Source of the DNA: Hellea sp.
GTDB taxonomy: Bacteria > Pseudomonadota > Alphaproteobacteria > Caulobacterales > Maricaulaceae
NCBI GenBank assembly: GCA_020631215.1
Contig: JAHDHS010000018.1
Span: 1-46,589 of the forward strand
Reading direction: 5' to 3'
Length of the DNA: 46,589 bases
This document shows positions 16,667-26,953 of this stretch, piece after piece. A program made the position numbers and the translations under genes. Position 1 is the stretch's first letter. Every line of letters begins with the position of its first letter. Under the pieces are notes generated by a model. It saw only the letters and a program-made list of their open reading frames with translations, was not told where the DNA came from and did not search any database.

Positions 16667-17618
16667 CCCCAAAATTCGACCCCGCGACGAGGCCGCCAAT
16701 CGCCAAGCTTGTGATAAATCCAAGCACTGTGACAATCCCGAATTCCAAACTCAGAGAAGCCGGCTGAGCCAGCATCAAAGCCTGCAAGCCAAACACCGTC
16801 ACGCCAGCGACGATGAAGCTGAACTGATTGCGCTTTAGCCCGACAACGATCATGCCGATTGCGCTCGCCATAATACCAGCCCCTATCATCAAGCCAAAGC
16901 CGGGCGACGCAGGCAAACCGGGCACGGTTTCAAAACCCGCCAGAACCATATCTGGCCGCGCCGCCGCAGCAGGAATTACCAGTGTCACCAGACTGACGGC
17001 CAACAGACCGATAAAAGTAATGCGACCTTTCACTAGACGGGCAAAGCTCCCGATCAATATCGCAATCGCTGCCCCTGCCACGCCCCATATCCATAGATCG
17101 GGCATCGCGGACGGGCGGCTGATCGGTTGAACATCATAACCCATCCAGATTTGCTGTAGCAAACACGCCCCCGCGACTGCTGTAATCCAGCCGCCCAGAA
17201 TATGAAGTGATGCGCCGGGAATCATATGATCAAAAAACGTTTTCCCAAAACGGTGAATGGCCGCGCCAATCATAAAGACCAAACTTCCGACAGCCGCAAA
17301 GCTCATATCAACCGTCAGTATAATATAACCCAGCCAGGCCAGCGCAGAAAGTGTGCCGATTAACGCCAGTAGAGCGGTGAAAAATTTCCCATAAGATCGC
17401 TTTGGCTTTGAGGGCTGGAGCTCATAGGTCTGTTGCGCAGTGGTAGGCTCGATCTCAAAGCTTTGCTTGACTGGGGCAGGGCGCGCCGGTGTCATCTTAG
17501 GCACGATTGCCCTTTGAGGGGCCGGTTTAGCTGTGCCGCCCTGCCGAAACAGCCGCTTCAACCCGCGCTCTGGCGCGTTGTCATTGGCGTAAGTGATATG
17601 ACGATTCCCGCGTCCCAT
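16650..17618 (-). CDS. multi-pass membrane protein of unknown function
   Basis: About 322 residues if started at ATG 17618 (MGRGNRHITYANDNAPE). A GTG at 17660 would add 14 residues, but neither start has a convincing ribosome binding site. The first 95 residues are polar, basic and proline-rich, presumably cytoplasmic and disordered. Some eight or nine hydrophobic segments follow, in pairs (ALLALIGTLSALAWLGYI, AAVGSLVFMIGAAI and so on). No family is recognised. The tail overlaps the rhomboid gene by 17 bases. Confidence 0.7.
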   Translation of the reverse strand: MGRGNRHITYANDNAPERGLKRLFRQGGTAKPAPQRAIVPKMTPARPAPVKQSFEIEPTTAQQTYELQPSKPKRSYGKFFTALLALIGTLSALAWLGYIILTVDMSFAAVGSLVFMIGAAIHRFGKTFFDHMIPGASLHILGGWITAVAGACLLQQIWMGYDVQPISRPSAMPDLWIWGVAGAAIAILIGSFARLVKGRITFIGLLAVSLVTLVIPAAAARPDMVLAGFETVPGLPASPGFGLMIGAGIMASAIGMIVVGLKRNQFSFIVAGVTVFGLQALMLAQPASLSLEFGIVTVLGFITSLAIGGLVAGSNFGVSAKP

Positions 17619-17733
17619 AAGTCGTCTTAGGCTTCGAATTTCAAGGGCTCCAGTTAACACACCTGACAGGGGAGTTTATGTCATTTTTATGACGTGATGC
17701 GCGTCATGACCCCGGCCGCCGCTTGTCTGCGCA

Positions 17734-18723
17734 TCATTCTTCTTCATGTTTTGGGGCGCTTGGCATTTGTGACAGCACGTCCATAACGGATTTGATCAGC
17801 GGTATTTCATGCTGCATGGCGCGGTAACCCCGCTCGATCAATTCCTCGGCCTTGGTGAATTCCAGCATTCCGATATGACCAATGCGCGGGGCAACAAAGA
17901 CATCGGGCGGATCACCAGCCAACCGGGAGCGGCTGATCCGGTCCATGACAATATTCAGCGTTCCCATCATCACCGATCCGATTTTCGGGCTTTTCCCCGG
18001 CTTCACATTGCCGATCATGGATTTCAGCAAAAGCCGGTCCGGCCGGATTTTGTTAAGTGACTGCGCCGCTATATCAAAGGGGTCAATCAGATCTTCGCCA
18101 TCATCATCCAAATCGATTTCATGCGAACTGCCAATCGGGCCAAAGGCATCCCCGTTCAGGCTGACCGCAATGACCATATGCGCCCCCAAAGCCCGACACG
18201 CCGAGACTGGCACAGGATTGACCAAAGCGCCGTCAATCATAAAGCGTCCATCGACTTTCACGGGTTCAAACGCGCCGGGCAGGGCATAAGACGCCCTGAC
18301 CGCCGGGATAAGCGGCCCGCGCTGTAACCATACCTCATATCCGGTGCGTAAGTCACAAGTCACCGCCGCAAAAGGCCGGTCAAGCTCTTCAATTCGAACA
18401 TCCCCCAAATAACGGTGCAAAACCTTCGCCAGGCGTTCGCCGCGCATAAAACCCGATCCGCCCCAGCGCACATCCATATAGCCCATGACCCTGCGGCGAT
18501 CGAGTGACCGGGCCCATTTTTCCAGCACATCCAGTTTTCCGGCCAAATAAGCACCGCCCACGACAGAGCCGATGGATGTGCCCGCTATGATGTCCGGTTT
18601 TATTCCGGCTTCGATCAAGGCCCGCAGCGCGCCGATATGGGCCCAGCCCCGCGCAACGCCGCCCCCCAAAGCCAGCCCGATTGGTGTGTGTCCGGTGCCG
18701 ATTGTGTGACTATCCAATCTCAT
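17734..18723 (-). CDS. patatin-like phospholipase family protein (RssA-like)
   Basis: A 329-residue protein with a patatin domain at about residues 14-210. The oxyanion loop is LALGGGVARGWAHIG, the nucleophile serine is in GTSIGSVVGG, and the catalytic aspartate is in MIDGALVNPV. No signal peptide, so it should act in the cytoplasm or at the inner membrane face. Length and order match RssA/YlbK-type bacterial patatins. A C-terminal helical part (KAEELIERGYRAMQHE) completes it. Physiological substrate unknown. Confidence 0.93.
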   Translation of the reverse strand: MRLDSHTIGTGHTPIGLALGGGVARGWAHIGALRALIEAGIKPDIIAGTSIGSVVGGAYLAGKLDVLEKWARSLDRRRVMGYMDVRWGGSGFMRGERLAKVLHRYLGDVRIEELDRPFAAVTCDLRTGYEVWLQRGPLIPAVRASYALPGAFEPVKVDGRFMIDGALVNPVPVSACRALGAHMVIAVSLNGDAFGPIGSSHEIDLDDDGEDLIDPFDIAAQSLNKIRPDRLLLKSMIGNVKPGKSPKIGSVMMGTLNIVMDRISRSRLAGDPPDVFVAPRIGHIGMLEFTKAEELIERGYRAMQHEIPLIKSVMDVLSQMPSAPKHEEE

Positions 18724-18794
18724 AATTTCGATTAACCCCCTATGCCGCCAGCCGCAATTTAAAAATCATGATGAGGACTGGGCCCTTTACCTGT

Positions 18795-18892
18795 TACCCC
18801 GGAGGAGGCCGAAGGCCGACATCCGGGACCTCTTAACCCACAAACAATCTAGAGGTCCCGGATCGCGCCGCTGAGTGGTTTGTCCGGGATGA
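18795..18892. repeat. REP-like palindromic element
   Basis: Perfect 12-bp arms ATCCGGGACCTC (18821-18832) and GAGGTCCCGGAT (18852-18863) flank a 19-base loop. Outer TTACCCCGGA and TCCGGGATGACA segments extend the symmetry imperfectly. It resembles the widespread alphaproteobacterial intergenic GTCATCCCGG type. Boundaries are approximate. Confidence 0.7.
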
Positions 18893-18975
18893 CATATTAG
18901 GGATAAGCGAGTTTCCTTTCCCGCTGGCGATCTGGCGCTCAGCTATTGGGTTAAATCCTTGATTAAGGACAGCCC

Positions 18976-19044
18976 GCGAACCCTGGCGTTCATGATGGAC
19001 ACCATTGGGTTAGAATCATATTTTACACGAACGCCAAGGTTCGC
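18976..19044. repeat. long inverted repeat (16-bp arms, one mismatch)
   Basis: GCGAACCCTGGCGTTC (18976-18991) pairs with GAACGCCAAGGTTCGC (19029-19044), with one mismatch. Immediately inside are ATGAT (18992-) and ATCAT (19015-), which can extend the stem after a bulge. The element is palindromic enough to form a cruciform or a stable RNA hairpin. Function unknown. Confidence 0.65.
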
Positions 19045-19233
19045 GGCGATGCGTTTTCGCTGACGGCCGGTATATACGCAGACAGTCAATGATTTGTCCC
19101 GCCACGGAGAAATCACGTCTGGTCAGCTCTCGCCAGCAGGCCCGGCACAACCGAATGTGTCACCACCCGGCGCTCAACCGGCACCGTCCCTTGACCCAGC
19201 AACTGACCGGTTACCTGTCCCAAGGCCAAAAGA

Positions 19234-19299
19234 ACAATTTTGTTTGAGCGGGCAAAGAAAACGATCCAGTGAATCGCTTTCTCGCTCTCTCAAAATTGT
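19234..19299. repeat. long imperfect hairpin with CCAGTGA loop
   Basis: Arms begin with ACAATTTTG (19234-19242) and close with CAAAATTGT (19291-19299), and stay partly complementary inward to GAT/ATC around the loop CCAGTGA. The core GATCCAGTGAATC (19263-19275) occurs again exactly at 19608-19620 inside another hairpin. Confidence 0.6.
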
Positions 19300-19442
19300 C
19301 GAAGCCAAAGCGCTAGCTTTGTCATCAACAACCCAAACAAAATACACCCATTTCAAAAGGTGAGGATTTAAATGCGGGATTATTTTACAAGCGGTTGAAA
19401 CCGCTCAGGAAAATTTAGGAAAACGAGAATATAATTACATTT

Positions 19443-19560
19443 CTCCTTCTCCCTTGAGGGAGAAGGTGTCACGAAGTGACGGATGAGGGTGTACGAAACT
19501 GGCTTGGGTACACCCTCACCCACCGCTTCGCGGTCCCCCCCTCTCCCTAAAGGGAGAGGG
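19443..19560. repeat. composite intergenic element of tandem perfect hairpins
   Basis: Successive perfect hairpins: CCTTCTCCCT/AGGGAGAAGG (19445-19466), GTCAC/GTGAC (19469-19481), GAGGGTGTAC/GTACACCCTC, ACCGC/GCGGT, and CCCTCTCCCT/AGGGAGAGGG near 19560. The outer CTTCTCCCT and AGGGAGAGG ends are themselves related. This composite type is common between genes in alphaproteobacteria. It may help end transcription before guaB. Confidence 0.75.
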
Positions 19561-19602
19561 AAGTTGTATTATCCTCCCCCGTTCACGGGGGACTTGATGT
19601 GA

Positions 19603-19625
19603 GAATTGATCCAGTGAATCAATTC
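19603..19625. repeat. hairpin sharing its core with the 19234 element
   Basis: GAATTGAT (19603-19610), loop CCAGTGA, ATCAATTC (19618-19625): a perfect 8-bp stem. The core GATCCAGTGAATC is identical to that at 19263-19275. It lies about 118 bases upstream of guaB and could be part of its leader or the promoter region. Confidence 0.65.
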
Positions 19626-19733
19626 GCCGTCACGCCCCGAAGGGTCGAAGGGCTGTTGCCTAAATCCACCATTCAGACACATTTCCCTTTGCATGCCATA
19701 GACATCTCTGATAGGTGCCGCGTGCAAAAGTAG

Positions 19734-21200
<1,467 letters not shown>

Positions 21201-21209
21201 GAGGAAATC

Positions 21210-21617
21210 ATGTCTCACCCCTTAATCTGGCCGATGCTGGTTCACATGAGCATGACGATTTTGATCCTCTTTTGGCTGGCCTATTCGCGCGTCAGCCGTA
21301 TTGCCAAACAGGGCATGGCGGAAATCCGCAAAAAAGGTTTTCCGGTTCATGTCACGAATGCCAGTGATAATTTCAAGAACCAGTTCGAAGTGCCGGTTAT
21401 CTTTTATGCGCTGTCGATTTTGATTATTATGGCAGGCACGGCTACACAGACGATTGTGTTGGCCGCCTGGGTCTTTGTGATTGGCCGTATCATTCACGCA
21501 TTTATTCAGCTGACCAAGAACATCATTTTCCCTTGGCGCTTTCTGATATTCCTGATCACGGTTCTGGCCTTGATAGTTATGTTGGTCGCCTTTGGGCTTC
21601 AACAAGCGGCGCTCTAA
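21210..21617 (+). CDS. MAPEG family membrane protein
   Basis: A 135-residue protein with four hydrophobic segments. FKNQFEVPVIFYALSIL is the N-Q-F-E-x-P motif of the MAPEG superfamily (membrane-associated proteins in eicosanoid and glutathione metabolism), and GRIIHAFIQLTKN is the R..H region. Bacterial members are mostly uncharacterised. It lies 9 bases after guaB behind AGGAGG, and its stop abuts the rsmB-like start. Confidence 0.88.
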   Translation: MSHPLIWPMLVHMSMTILILFWLAYSRVSRIAKQGMAEIRKKGFPVHVTNASDNFKNQFEVPVIFYALSILIIMAGTATQTIVLAAWVFVIGRIIHAFIQLTKNIIFPWRFLIFLITVLALIVMLVAFGLQQAAL

Positions 21618-22901
21618 ATGCGGTTAGGCGGACGATTACAGGCAGCCGCCGAGGTTTTGGAAGATGTGCTGGAGCGGCGCACGCCTGTCGCTATGGCGCT
21701 GCGCGATTGGGGCAAGGCGCATAGATTTGCTGGCAGCAAGGATCGAAACGCAATCGGAAATATCGTCCATGATGCGTTGCGGGCGAAAAGCTCTATCGGT
21801 TTTCGTATGGATAGCGAAACGCCGCGTGCTTTAGCTTTGGGCGCGGCTGTGTTTAGCGGGCTTGTGAGTGTTGATGAGCTGATCGAGCAGGTGAAAGGCG
21901 ACAAATATTTTGACGCCTTGACCCAGGATGAAATCGCTAAGTTAAAAGGCCGTATCGGGTTGGCGGACGCGCCGGATTGGATACAGGCGGATGTGCCGGA
22001 ATGGCTCTGGCCCGCCTTTGAGAATAATTTCACGGACGAGGCGATTAAAGAAGGTCAGGCACTCTCAGAGCGCCCGCCGCTGGATTTGCGAGTGAATACA
22101 CTCAAAGCGTCGCGTGAGGATGTCGCCAAAGCGATGGGCCTGTCCGCGACGAAGCTATCGCCAGTTGGACTGCGTGTTCCGCCCTATCAAGGCGATGGGC
22201 GTCATCCGAATGTGCAATCCGAACCGCAATTTATGACGGGCCAAATAGAGATACAGGATGAGGGCAGCCAACTTGTCAGCCTCTTGGTTGCGGCGCAGCC
22301 GGGTGAGCGCGTTTTGGATTACTGCGCTGGCGGCGGCGGGAAGTCTCTCGCGCTGGCCGCTGATATGGGCGGGCTGGGCGAAGTTCATGCCTATGATATC
22401 GACAAGCGCCGCCTCGCGCCGACCTATGAACGGGCCATGCGGGCAGGGGCCGATAACATCACTGTGCATCAACCGCCGGGGGAGAGCCTTAAGCCTTTGA
22501 TTGGTCAGATGGATCGTGTTTTAATCGATGCGCCATGTACGGGCGTAGGAACATGGCGGCGAAAACCGGATGCGAAATGGCGCCTGACCGAAGATGCTTT
22601 ACTACGGCGTATGAAAGAACAGACCAAAGTGCTGGATGAAGCCTATGCCTATGTACGTCCGGGCGGGCTGCTATTTTATGTGACCTGTTCCATGCTCGCC
22701 GAAGAAAATGAACAACAAATCTACAGTTTTTTGGAGCGAAATGACGCCTTCACATTGCTATCCGCCGGAGAGGTATGGGAAGAACGTTTTGGCACCAGCG
22801 GGCCTAAGCCTTGGTCAGAAGACGGGCTGACTGTGACTTTGACCCCGGCATCGACCAATACAGACGGCTTCTTCTTTGCCGTGATGGAGAAACAAGCATG
22901 A
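21618..22901 (+). CDS. RsmB-like rRNA/tRNA m5C methyltransferase
   Basis: A 427-residue SAM-dependent NOL1/NOP2/Sun-family RNA cytosine-5 methyltransferase. Motif I is [16 protein letters not shown], motif IV is [19 protein letters not shown], and motif VI with the catalytic cysteine is FYVTCSML. The N-terminal 120 residues resemble the RsmB-type helical domain ([19 protein letters not shown]). 16S rRNA is the likely target, but this is not certain, since alphaproteobacteria carry several paralogues. ATG 21618 follows the MAPEG stop directly. The stop overlaps the guaA start by ATGA. Confidence 0.92.
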   Translation: MRLGGRLQAAAEVLEDVLERRTPVAMALRDWGKAHRFAGSKDRNAIGNIVHDALRAKSSIGFRMDSETPRALALGAAVFSGLVSVDELIEQVKGDKYFDALTQDEIAKLKGRIGLADAPDWIQADVPEWLWPAFENNFTDEAIKEGQALSERPPLDLRVNTLKASREDVAKAMGLSATKLSPVGLRVPPYQGDGRHPNVQSEPQFMTGQIEIQDEGSQLVSLLVAAQPGERVLDYCAGGGGKSLALAADMGGLGEVHAYDIDKRRLAPTYERAMRAGADNITVHQPPGESLKPLIGQMDRVLIDAPCTGVGTWRRKPDAKWRLTEDALLRRMKEQTKVLDEAYAYVRPGGLLFYVTCSMLAEENEQQIYSFLERNDAFTLLSAGEVWEERFGTSGPKPWSEDGLTVTLTPASTNTDGFFFAVMEKQA

Positions 22902-24466
22902 GCCAACATGACGATATCGTCGAAACCCATGAAAAGCTGCTGATCGTTGATTTCGGCTCTCAGGTGACCAAGCTGATTGCAAGGCGGGTGAGGGAGAGCG
23001 GCGTCTATTCCGAAGTCCATCCCTTTAACCGGGTAGATGCTGATCTGCTGAAGAAATTCGGTCCCAAAGGTATCATCCTCTCCGGCGGGCCGAGCTCTGT
23101 TATCGGCACGGGAACGCCGCGTGCAGATGAAGCGATTTGGTCATTCGGCGTCCCAGTTTTGGGTATCTGCTACGGGCAGCAGACCATGTGCGCGCAATTG
23201 GGCGGGGCCGTGGAGTCCTCCGATCATCAGGAATTTGGCCGGGCTTATCTGGAGACCACGGGCAATAGCCCGCTATTTTCCGGCCTGGAAGAGCGCGAGC
23301 AAGTCTGGATGAGTCACGGCGATAGGGTCAGCAAGCTACCCGAAGGCTTTGAAATCATTGGGCTGTCTCAAAACGCACCCTATGCCGGGATTGCCGATGA
23401 AGACCGTCGTTTTTACGGCGTTCAGTTTCATCCCGAAGTCGTTCATACGCTCAATGGCGCGAAAATTCTGCGCAATTTCACGCATTCCATTTGTGGTTTT
23501 AAGGGCGACTGGACCATGGCCGCCTTTAAGGGGGAGATGATCAAGGCCATTCAGGATCAAGTCGGAGACGGCAAGGTGATTTGCGGCCTGTCCGGCGGTG
23601 TGGACAGTTCTGTTGCGGCCGTACTGATCCATGAAGCCATTGGGGATCAACTGACTTGTGTCTATGTCGATACAGGCATGATGCGTAAAGGCGAGAGCGA
23701 GCAAGTCACGTCCCTGTTCCGCGATCATTACGATATCAACCTAATCCATGTCGATGCATCAGAGCAGTTTCTAGGCTTGCTGCAAGGTGTGTCTGACCCT
23801 GAACAGAAACGTAAGATCATTGGTGGGACATTTATTGATGTCTTCGAGGCCGAGGCCAAGAAAATCGGCGGGGCGAAATTCCTCGCGCAAGGCACGCTTT
23901 ACCCCGATGTGATCGAATCCGTCTCCTTTGATGGTGGCCCGTCTGTGACAATCAAATCCCATCATAATGTTGGCGGCTTGCCGGAACGGATGGATATGGA
24001 ATTGGTTGAGCCGCTGCGGGAGTTATTCAAAGACGAAGTGCGCGCCCTCGGGCAAGAGTTGGGCCTGCATCAAGATTTTGTGGAACGGCACCCATTCCCC
24101 GGGCCGGGACTGGCGATACGCTGCCCGGGAGACATCACCAAGGAACGGCTGGACATCCTGCGAGAAGCGGACTGGATTTATCTTGATCAGATCAAGAAAC
24201 ACAATCTTTACAATGATATATGGCAAGCTTTTGCAGTGCTTCTGCCCGTCAAGACCGTAGGCGTTATGGGGGACGGTCGTACTTATGATTATGTTTTGGC
24301 GTTACGGGCCGTGACGTCAACGGACGGTATGACGGCGGATTACTACCCCTTTGAGCATAGTTTCCTCGGCGAAACAGCCACACGCATCATAAATGAGGTG
24401 CGCGGCGTCAACCGGGTCGTCTATGACTGCACATCAAAGCCCCCCGGTACGATTGAATGGGAGTAA
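22898..24466 (+). CDS. guaA: glutamine-hydrolysing GMP synthase GuaA
   Basis: A 522-residue enzyme making GMP from XMP with glutamine-derived ammonia. The N-terminal class I amidotransferase has [13 protein letters not shown] (catalytic Cys) and [11 protein letters not shown] (His-Glu). The ATP-pyrophosphatase part has the PP-loop [13 protein letters not shown]. The C-terminal dimerisation domain ends in [13 protein letters not shown] chose ATG 22898, which overlaps the previous stop by ATGA; the upstream open reading lies inside the methyltransferase gene. Confidence 0.98.
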   Translation: MSQHDDIVETHEKLLIVDFGSQVTKLIARRVRESGVYSEVHPFNRVDADLLKKFGPKGIILSGGPSSVIGTGTPRADEAIWSFGVPVLGICYGQQTMCAQLGGAVESSDHQEFGRAYLETTGNSPLFSGLEEREQVWMSHGDRVSKLPEGFEIIGLSQNAPYAGIADEDRRFYGVQFHPEVVHTLNGAKILRNFTHSICGFKGDWTMAAFKGEMIKAIQDQVGDGKVICGLSGGVDSSVAAVLIHEAIGDQLTCVYVDTGMMRKGESEQVTSLFRDHYDINLIHVDASEQFLGLLQGVSDPEQKRKIIGGTFIDVFEAEAKKIGGAKFLAQGTLYPDVIESVSFDGGPSVTIKSHHNVGGLPERMDMELVEPLRELFKDEVRALGQELGLHQDFVERHPFPGPGLAIRCPGDITKERLDILREADWIYLDQIKKHNLYNDIWQAFAVLLPVKTVGVMGDGRTYDYVLALRAVTSTDGMTADYYPFEHSFLGETATRIINEVRGVNRVVYDCTSKPPGTIEWE

Positions 24467-24469
24467 GCT

Positions 24470-24925
24470 ATGGGTGATGCAACCAAACATGATAGTTTGA
24501 TGGATGGTTTTTCGAAAGATAAAGCAAGCGAACTTGTTAATCGATACGAAGAGTTATCCTTTCTGCAAAAACCACATCATCAACTAGGCGTATTTTTTAT
24601 TATCATCACCATACTGACAATGTTTATTACAGTATTCACCTTCGAGCCCGGAGCAACTTCTAACGCCGAATTGATTGGTTTGATGGTCAACTTGGGACTT
24701 TACGCATTGCTGACTTTTTTTGTTTTCTTGAACCATCGTTGGGCGATGATAGCTGTTTGTTTTTTGTATCTTATTGACAAAGTATTTTTAATCTTAGCGG
24801 GTCAAGGTTTCCTTATTTCACACGTTTTTTTTGGCTTTCTAATTCTTGCGCTTACTTGGCGGGCAGTTTTGGTGGCATCGGCATTAATAAAGCGCGATAA
24901 AAGCAAAGTAGAGGCCTTTGATTGA
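24470..24925 (+). CDS. small membrane protein of unknown function after guaA
   Basis: A 151-residue protein with four TM segments (FFIIITILTMFITVFTF; LMVNLGLYALLTFFVFL; WAMIAVCFLYLIDKVFLIL; VFFGFLILALTWRAVLVA) and polar ends. No family is recognised. ATG 24470 is three bases after the guaA stop, with GGGAG in the guaA tail. It is strikingly AT-rich compared with guaA, as are the two membrane genes in the suf region, suggesting a different origin or weaker selection. Confidence 0.65.
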   Translation: MGDATKHDSLMDGFSKDKASELVNRYEELSFLQKPHHQLGVFFIIITILTMFITVFTFEPGATSNAELIGLMVNLGLYALLTFFVFLNHRWAMIAVCFLYLIDKVFLILAGQGFLISHVFFGFLILALTWRAVLVASALIKRDKSKVEAFD

Positions 24926-24937
24926 ACGGGAAATAGT

Positions 24938-25537
24938 ATGAAACTCCATTGTCATCCGATTAGTCCTTATGCCCGCAAAGCGATGATCCTTGCACGGCTG
25001 AAGGGGATTGAGGTTGAGGAGATCATCGCGGTCAAAGACGGCGCAAATGGCTATACGGGCGGGGACAACCCCTTGGGTAAAATTCCGGCGCTGGAATGGC
25101 AGCCGAAGCAATTTCTCTTCGACAGCCCTGTGATCTGCGAATATCTCGATCACCTCAAGGGTGACCCTATCCTGCCGAAGAAGACACATCCGCGCTTCTT
25201 GAATCTCTGGCAGCACGCATTAGGTGATGGCCTCTCCGATGCGGTCTATAATTACCGCTATGAGACCGTGCGTCCAAAAGAGCTGCATTGGCCCGAAATA
25301 ATTAAGCGTCATGAGACATCGATTGTTAATGCCATTGATACTCTGGAACAGATCTGTGACTGGCTTGGCGGCCCATGGACCTTTGGCAATTTGGCAATTG
25401 TTACGGCGCTGGATTATGCGGCTTTCCGCGCCGGACATTTGAACTGGCAGAGCCGTGCACCGAAACTCGCCAAGTGGCATGAAGGCTTTTCCAGCGATCC
25501 GCATTACAAAGACACCTATGCCTATCACGCAGACTGA
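24938..25537 (+). CDS. glutathione S-transferase family protein
   Basis: A 199-residue cytoplasmic protein. The N-terminal thioredoxin-like domain has ISPYARKAMIL at the active-site position, NPLGKIPALEW with the cis-proline, and DSPVICEYLD, the glutathione gamma-glutamyl site. The C-terminal helical domain includes WTFGNLAIVTALDYAAFR, the N-capping region. The substrate cannot be read from sequence. Its 3' end overlaps the next gene by 20 bases. Confidence 0.9.
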   Translation: MKLHCHPISPYARKAMILARLKGIEVEEIIAVKDGANGYTGGDNPLGKIPALEWQPKQFLFDSPVICEYLDHLKGDPILPKKTHPRFLNLWQHALGDGLSDAVYNYRYETVRPKELHWPEIIKRHETSIVNAIDTLEQICDWLGGPWTFGNLAIVTALDYAAFRAGHLNWQSRAPKLAKWHEGFSSDPHYKDTYAYHAD

Positions 25538-25886
25538 AATCGATGACGCCATAGAGTTGTTCTCGCCCGTAGGGCGTATACGGACCAGCAAAATGATGGG
25601 CGGATTGATGATCTATGCCGATGATTTGCCCTTTGCACTTTATGATCCGGATAGCGGTTATTTCCTGAAAGTTGATGATGATAACCGGGCTGAATTTGAA
25701 GAAGAAGGAATCGAGCCTTTCGTCTTTACGATGAAAGACGGAAAAACGGCGCAAATGAACTATTACGCTTTGCCGGAACGCTGCTATGATGATCCGGAGG
25801 AGCTTAAAATATGGGGCGATCTGGCCCTTGGCGCGGCATTGCGGGCTAAGGCCAAAAAGCGCCCCAAAAAGAAGAAACAAACATGA
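25518..25886 (+). CDS. TfoX N-terminal domain protein
   Basis: A 122-residue protein from ATG 25518 (MPITQTEIDDAIELF), overlapping the GST gene. IRTSKMMGGLMIYADDLPFALYD and YYALPERCYDDPEELKIW match the TfoX_N family, named after a competence regulator domain but widespread in single-domain proteins of unknown role. A Lys-rich tail (KAKKRPKKKK) ends it. A longer in-frame start at 25455 would overlap GST more deeply and lacks a ribosome binding site. Confidence 0.85.
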   Translation: MPITQTEIDDAIELFSPVGRIRTSKMMGGLMIYADDLPFALYDPDSGYFLKVDDDNRAEFEEEGIEPFVFTMKDGKTAQMNYYALPERCYDDPEELKIWGDLALGAALRAKAKKRPKKKKQT

Positions 25887-26953
25887 TCAAGAAACTTATT
25901 CTCGGTATCTTCCTGCTGATCGGCGTGTTCATAGCTGCGCTCTTATTCTGGCCGGAGAAATCCTATCAGCCATATGAAGCGTCTGAAAACTGGCAGGCAC
26001 AGGTGGATAAATTTCAATTACCGCCCATGCCCGCCGATTGGACATGGCACAAATTTGAAACAGAAGATGGAACCAAACTGCGCTGGGGAGAAACCGGCAA
26101 TCGCGGGGCCAGTGATGTGACTCTCATTATCGTGCCCGGATATACAGCGACGGTCAGCATGTATGGCGAACATGCCGATGATTTGGCCGAGCGCGGTTAT
26201 CACGTCATCGGGGTTGATTTGCGCGGGCAGGGCGGCTCTGATCGTCACGATCCCAAACAACCTGAACGGCTTTGGGTTGAGGATTTCAGTATCTATAGCG
26301 ACGATCTGGCAGCCTTTATTAAATCACAAAACCTAACCGAACGCACAGTCATTCCGGTGGCAAGTTCCTTTGGTGGGCATGTAGGGACGCGCATGGCGCG
26401 AGATTACCCGGATTTAGTCGATGGTTTATTCCTGATCGCTCCGGCCATTGAACCCAAAGCTGGCGATGTGCCTTTTGAAAAAGCTGGCAAGCAAATGAAG
26501 ACGGCCCAAAAATTAGGGCAGGGCAAGAAATATTTGCCGGGTAATGGCGACTGGAAACCCGTCACACCGGATGATATTTACACCCACGGGATTGACTATT
26601 GCAGCTCCAATCCACTGCGTCTGCCTTACCGGGATGTGATCTTCACGCGCGAACCAGAGCAGCGCGTGGGCGGCGTGACGGTTCAGTGGGGCGCAGAGTT
26701 CTTTGAAAGCGCCGAGCTAATGCGAGAGCCCGGATATTTTGATTCTATCACAATTCCCGTGGCGATCGTGGCGGCGGATCAGGATGATTTCGTTGTCAAT
26801 GACGTCATCGACAAGACATGTGATGTGCTATCTGATTGCACGCTCCGCCGCTTTCCTGGTTCGGGGCACTGCCTGATGCAGGAAACCGACGACGTCATTA
26901 AAGGTATATGGGATGAAGTGGATGCCTTGGCGGCACGCATTAATCCGCGTTAG
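25883..26953 (+). CDS. membrane-anchored alpha/beta hydrolase
   Basis: A 356-residue protein starting in an ATGA overlap with the TfoX_N gene. An N-terminal hydrophobic segment (LILGIFLLIGVFIAALLFW) acts as anchor or uncleaved signal. The hydrolase core shows GVDLRGQGGSDRH, a variant nucleophile elbow VASSFGGHVG, an acid in AADQDDFVV, and the histidine in FPGSGHCLMQE. It resembles lysophospholipase-like hydrolases. The catalytic domain is probably periplasmic. Its 3' end overlaps the helicase 3' end by four bases. Confidence 0.88.
   Translation: MIKKLILGIFLLIGVFIAALLFWPEKSYQPYEASENWQAQVDKFQLPPMPADWTWHKFETEDGTKLRWGETGNRGASDVTLIIVPGYTATVSMYGEHADDLAERGYHVIGVDLRGQGGSDRHDPKQPERLWVEDFSIYSDDLAAFIKSQNLTERTVIPVASSFGGHVGTRMARDYPDLVDGLFLIAPAIEPKAGDVPFEKAGKQMKTAQKLGQGKKYLPGNGDWKPVTPDDIYTHGIDYCSSNPLRLPYRDVIFTREPEQRVGGVTVQWGAEFFESAELMREPGYFDSITIPVAIVAADQDDFVVNDVIDKTCDVLSDCTLRRFPGSGHCLMQETDDVIKGIWDEVDALAARINPR

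Noticed and set aside
18976-19044. Integron attC site
   Set aside because: The arms do not carry the RYYYAAC/GTTRRRY core sites and no integrase gene is present.
19113-19285. 57-codon minus-strand frame ending at 19113 with a protein-like look (GQVTGQLLGQGTVPVERRVV)
   Set aside because: No convincing start codon or ribosome binding site, and a stop shortly upstream; could be a remnant, but not supported as a gene.
19094-19363. 89-codon plus-strand open frame in the repeat-rich region
   Set aside because: No ribosome binding site, low-complexity Pro/Ser/Gln composition, and it runs through a long hairpin; looks like chance reading of a repeat.
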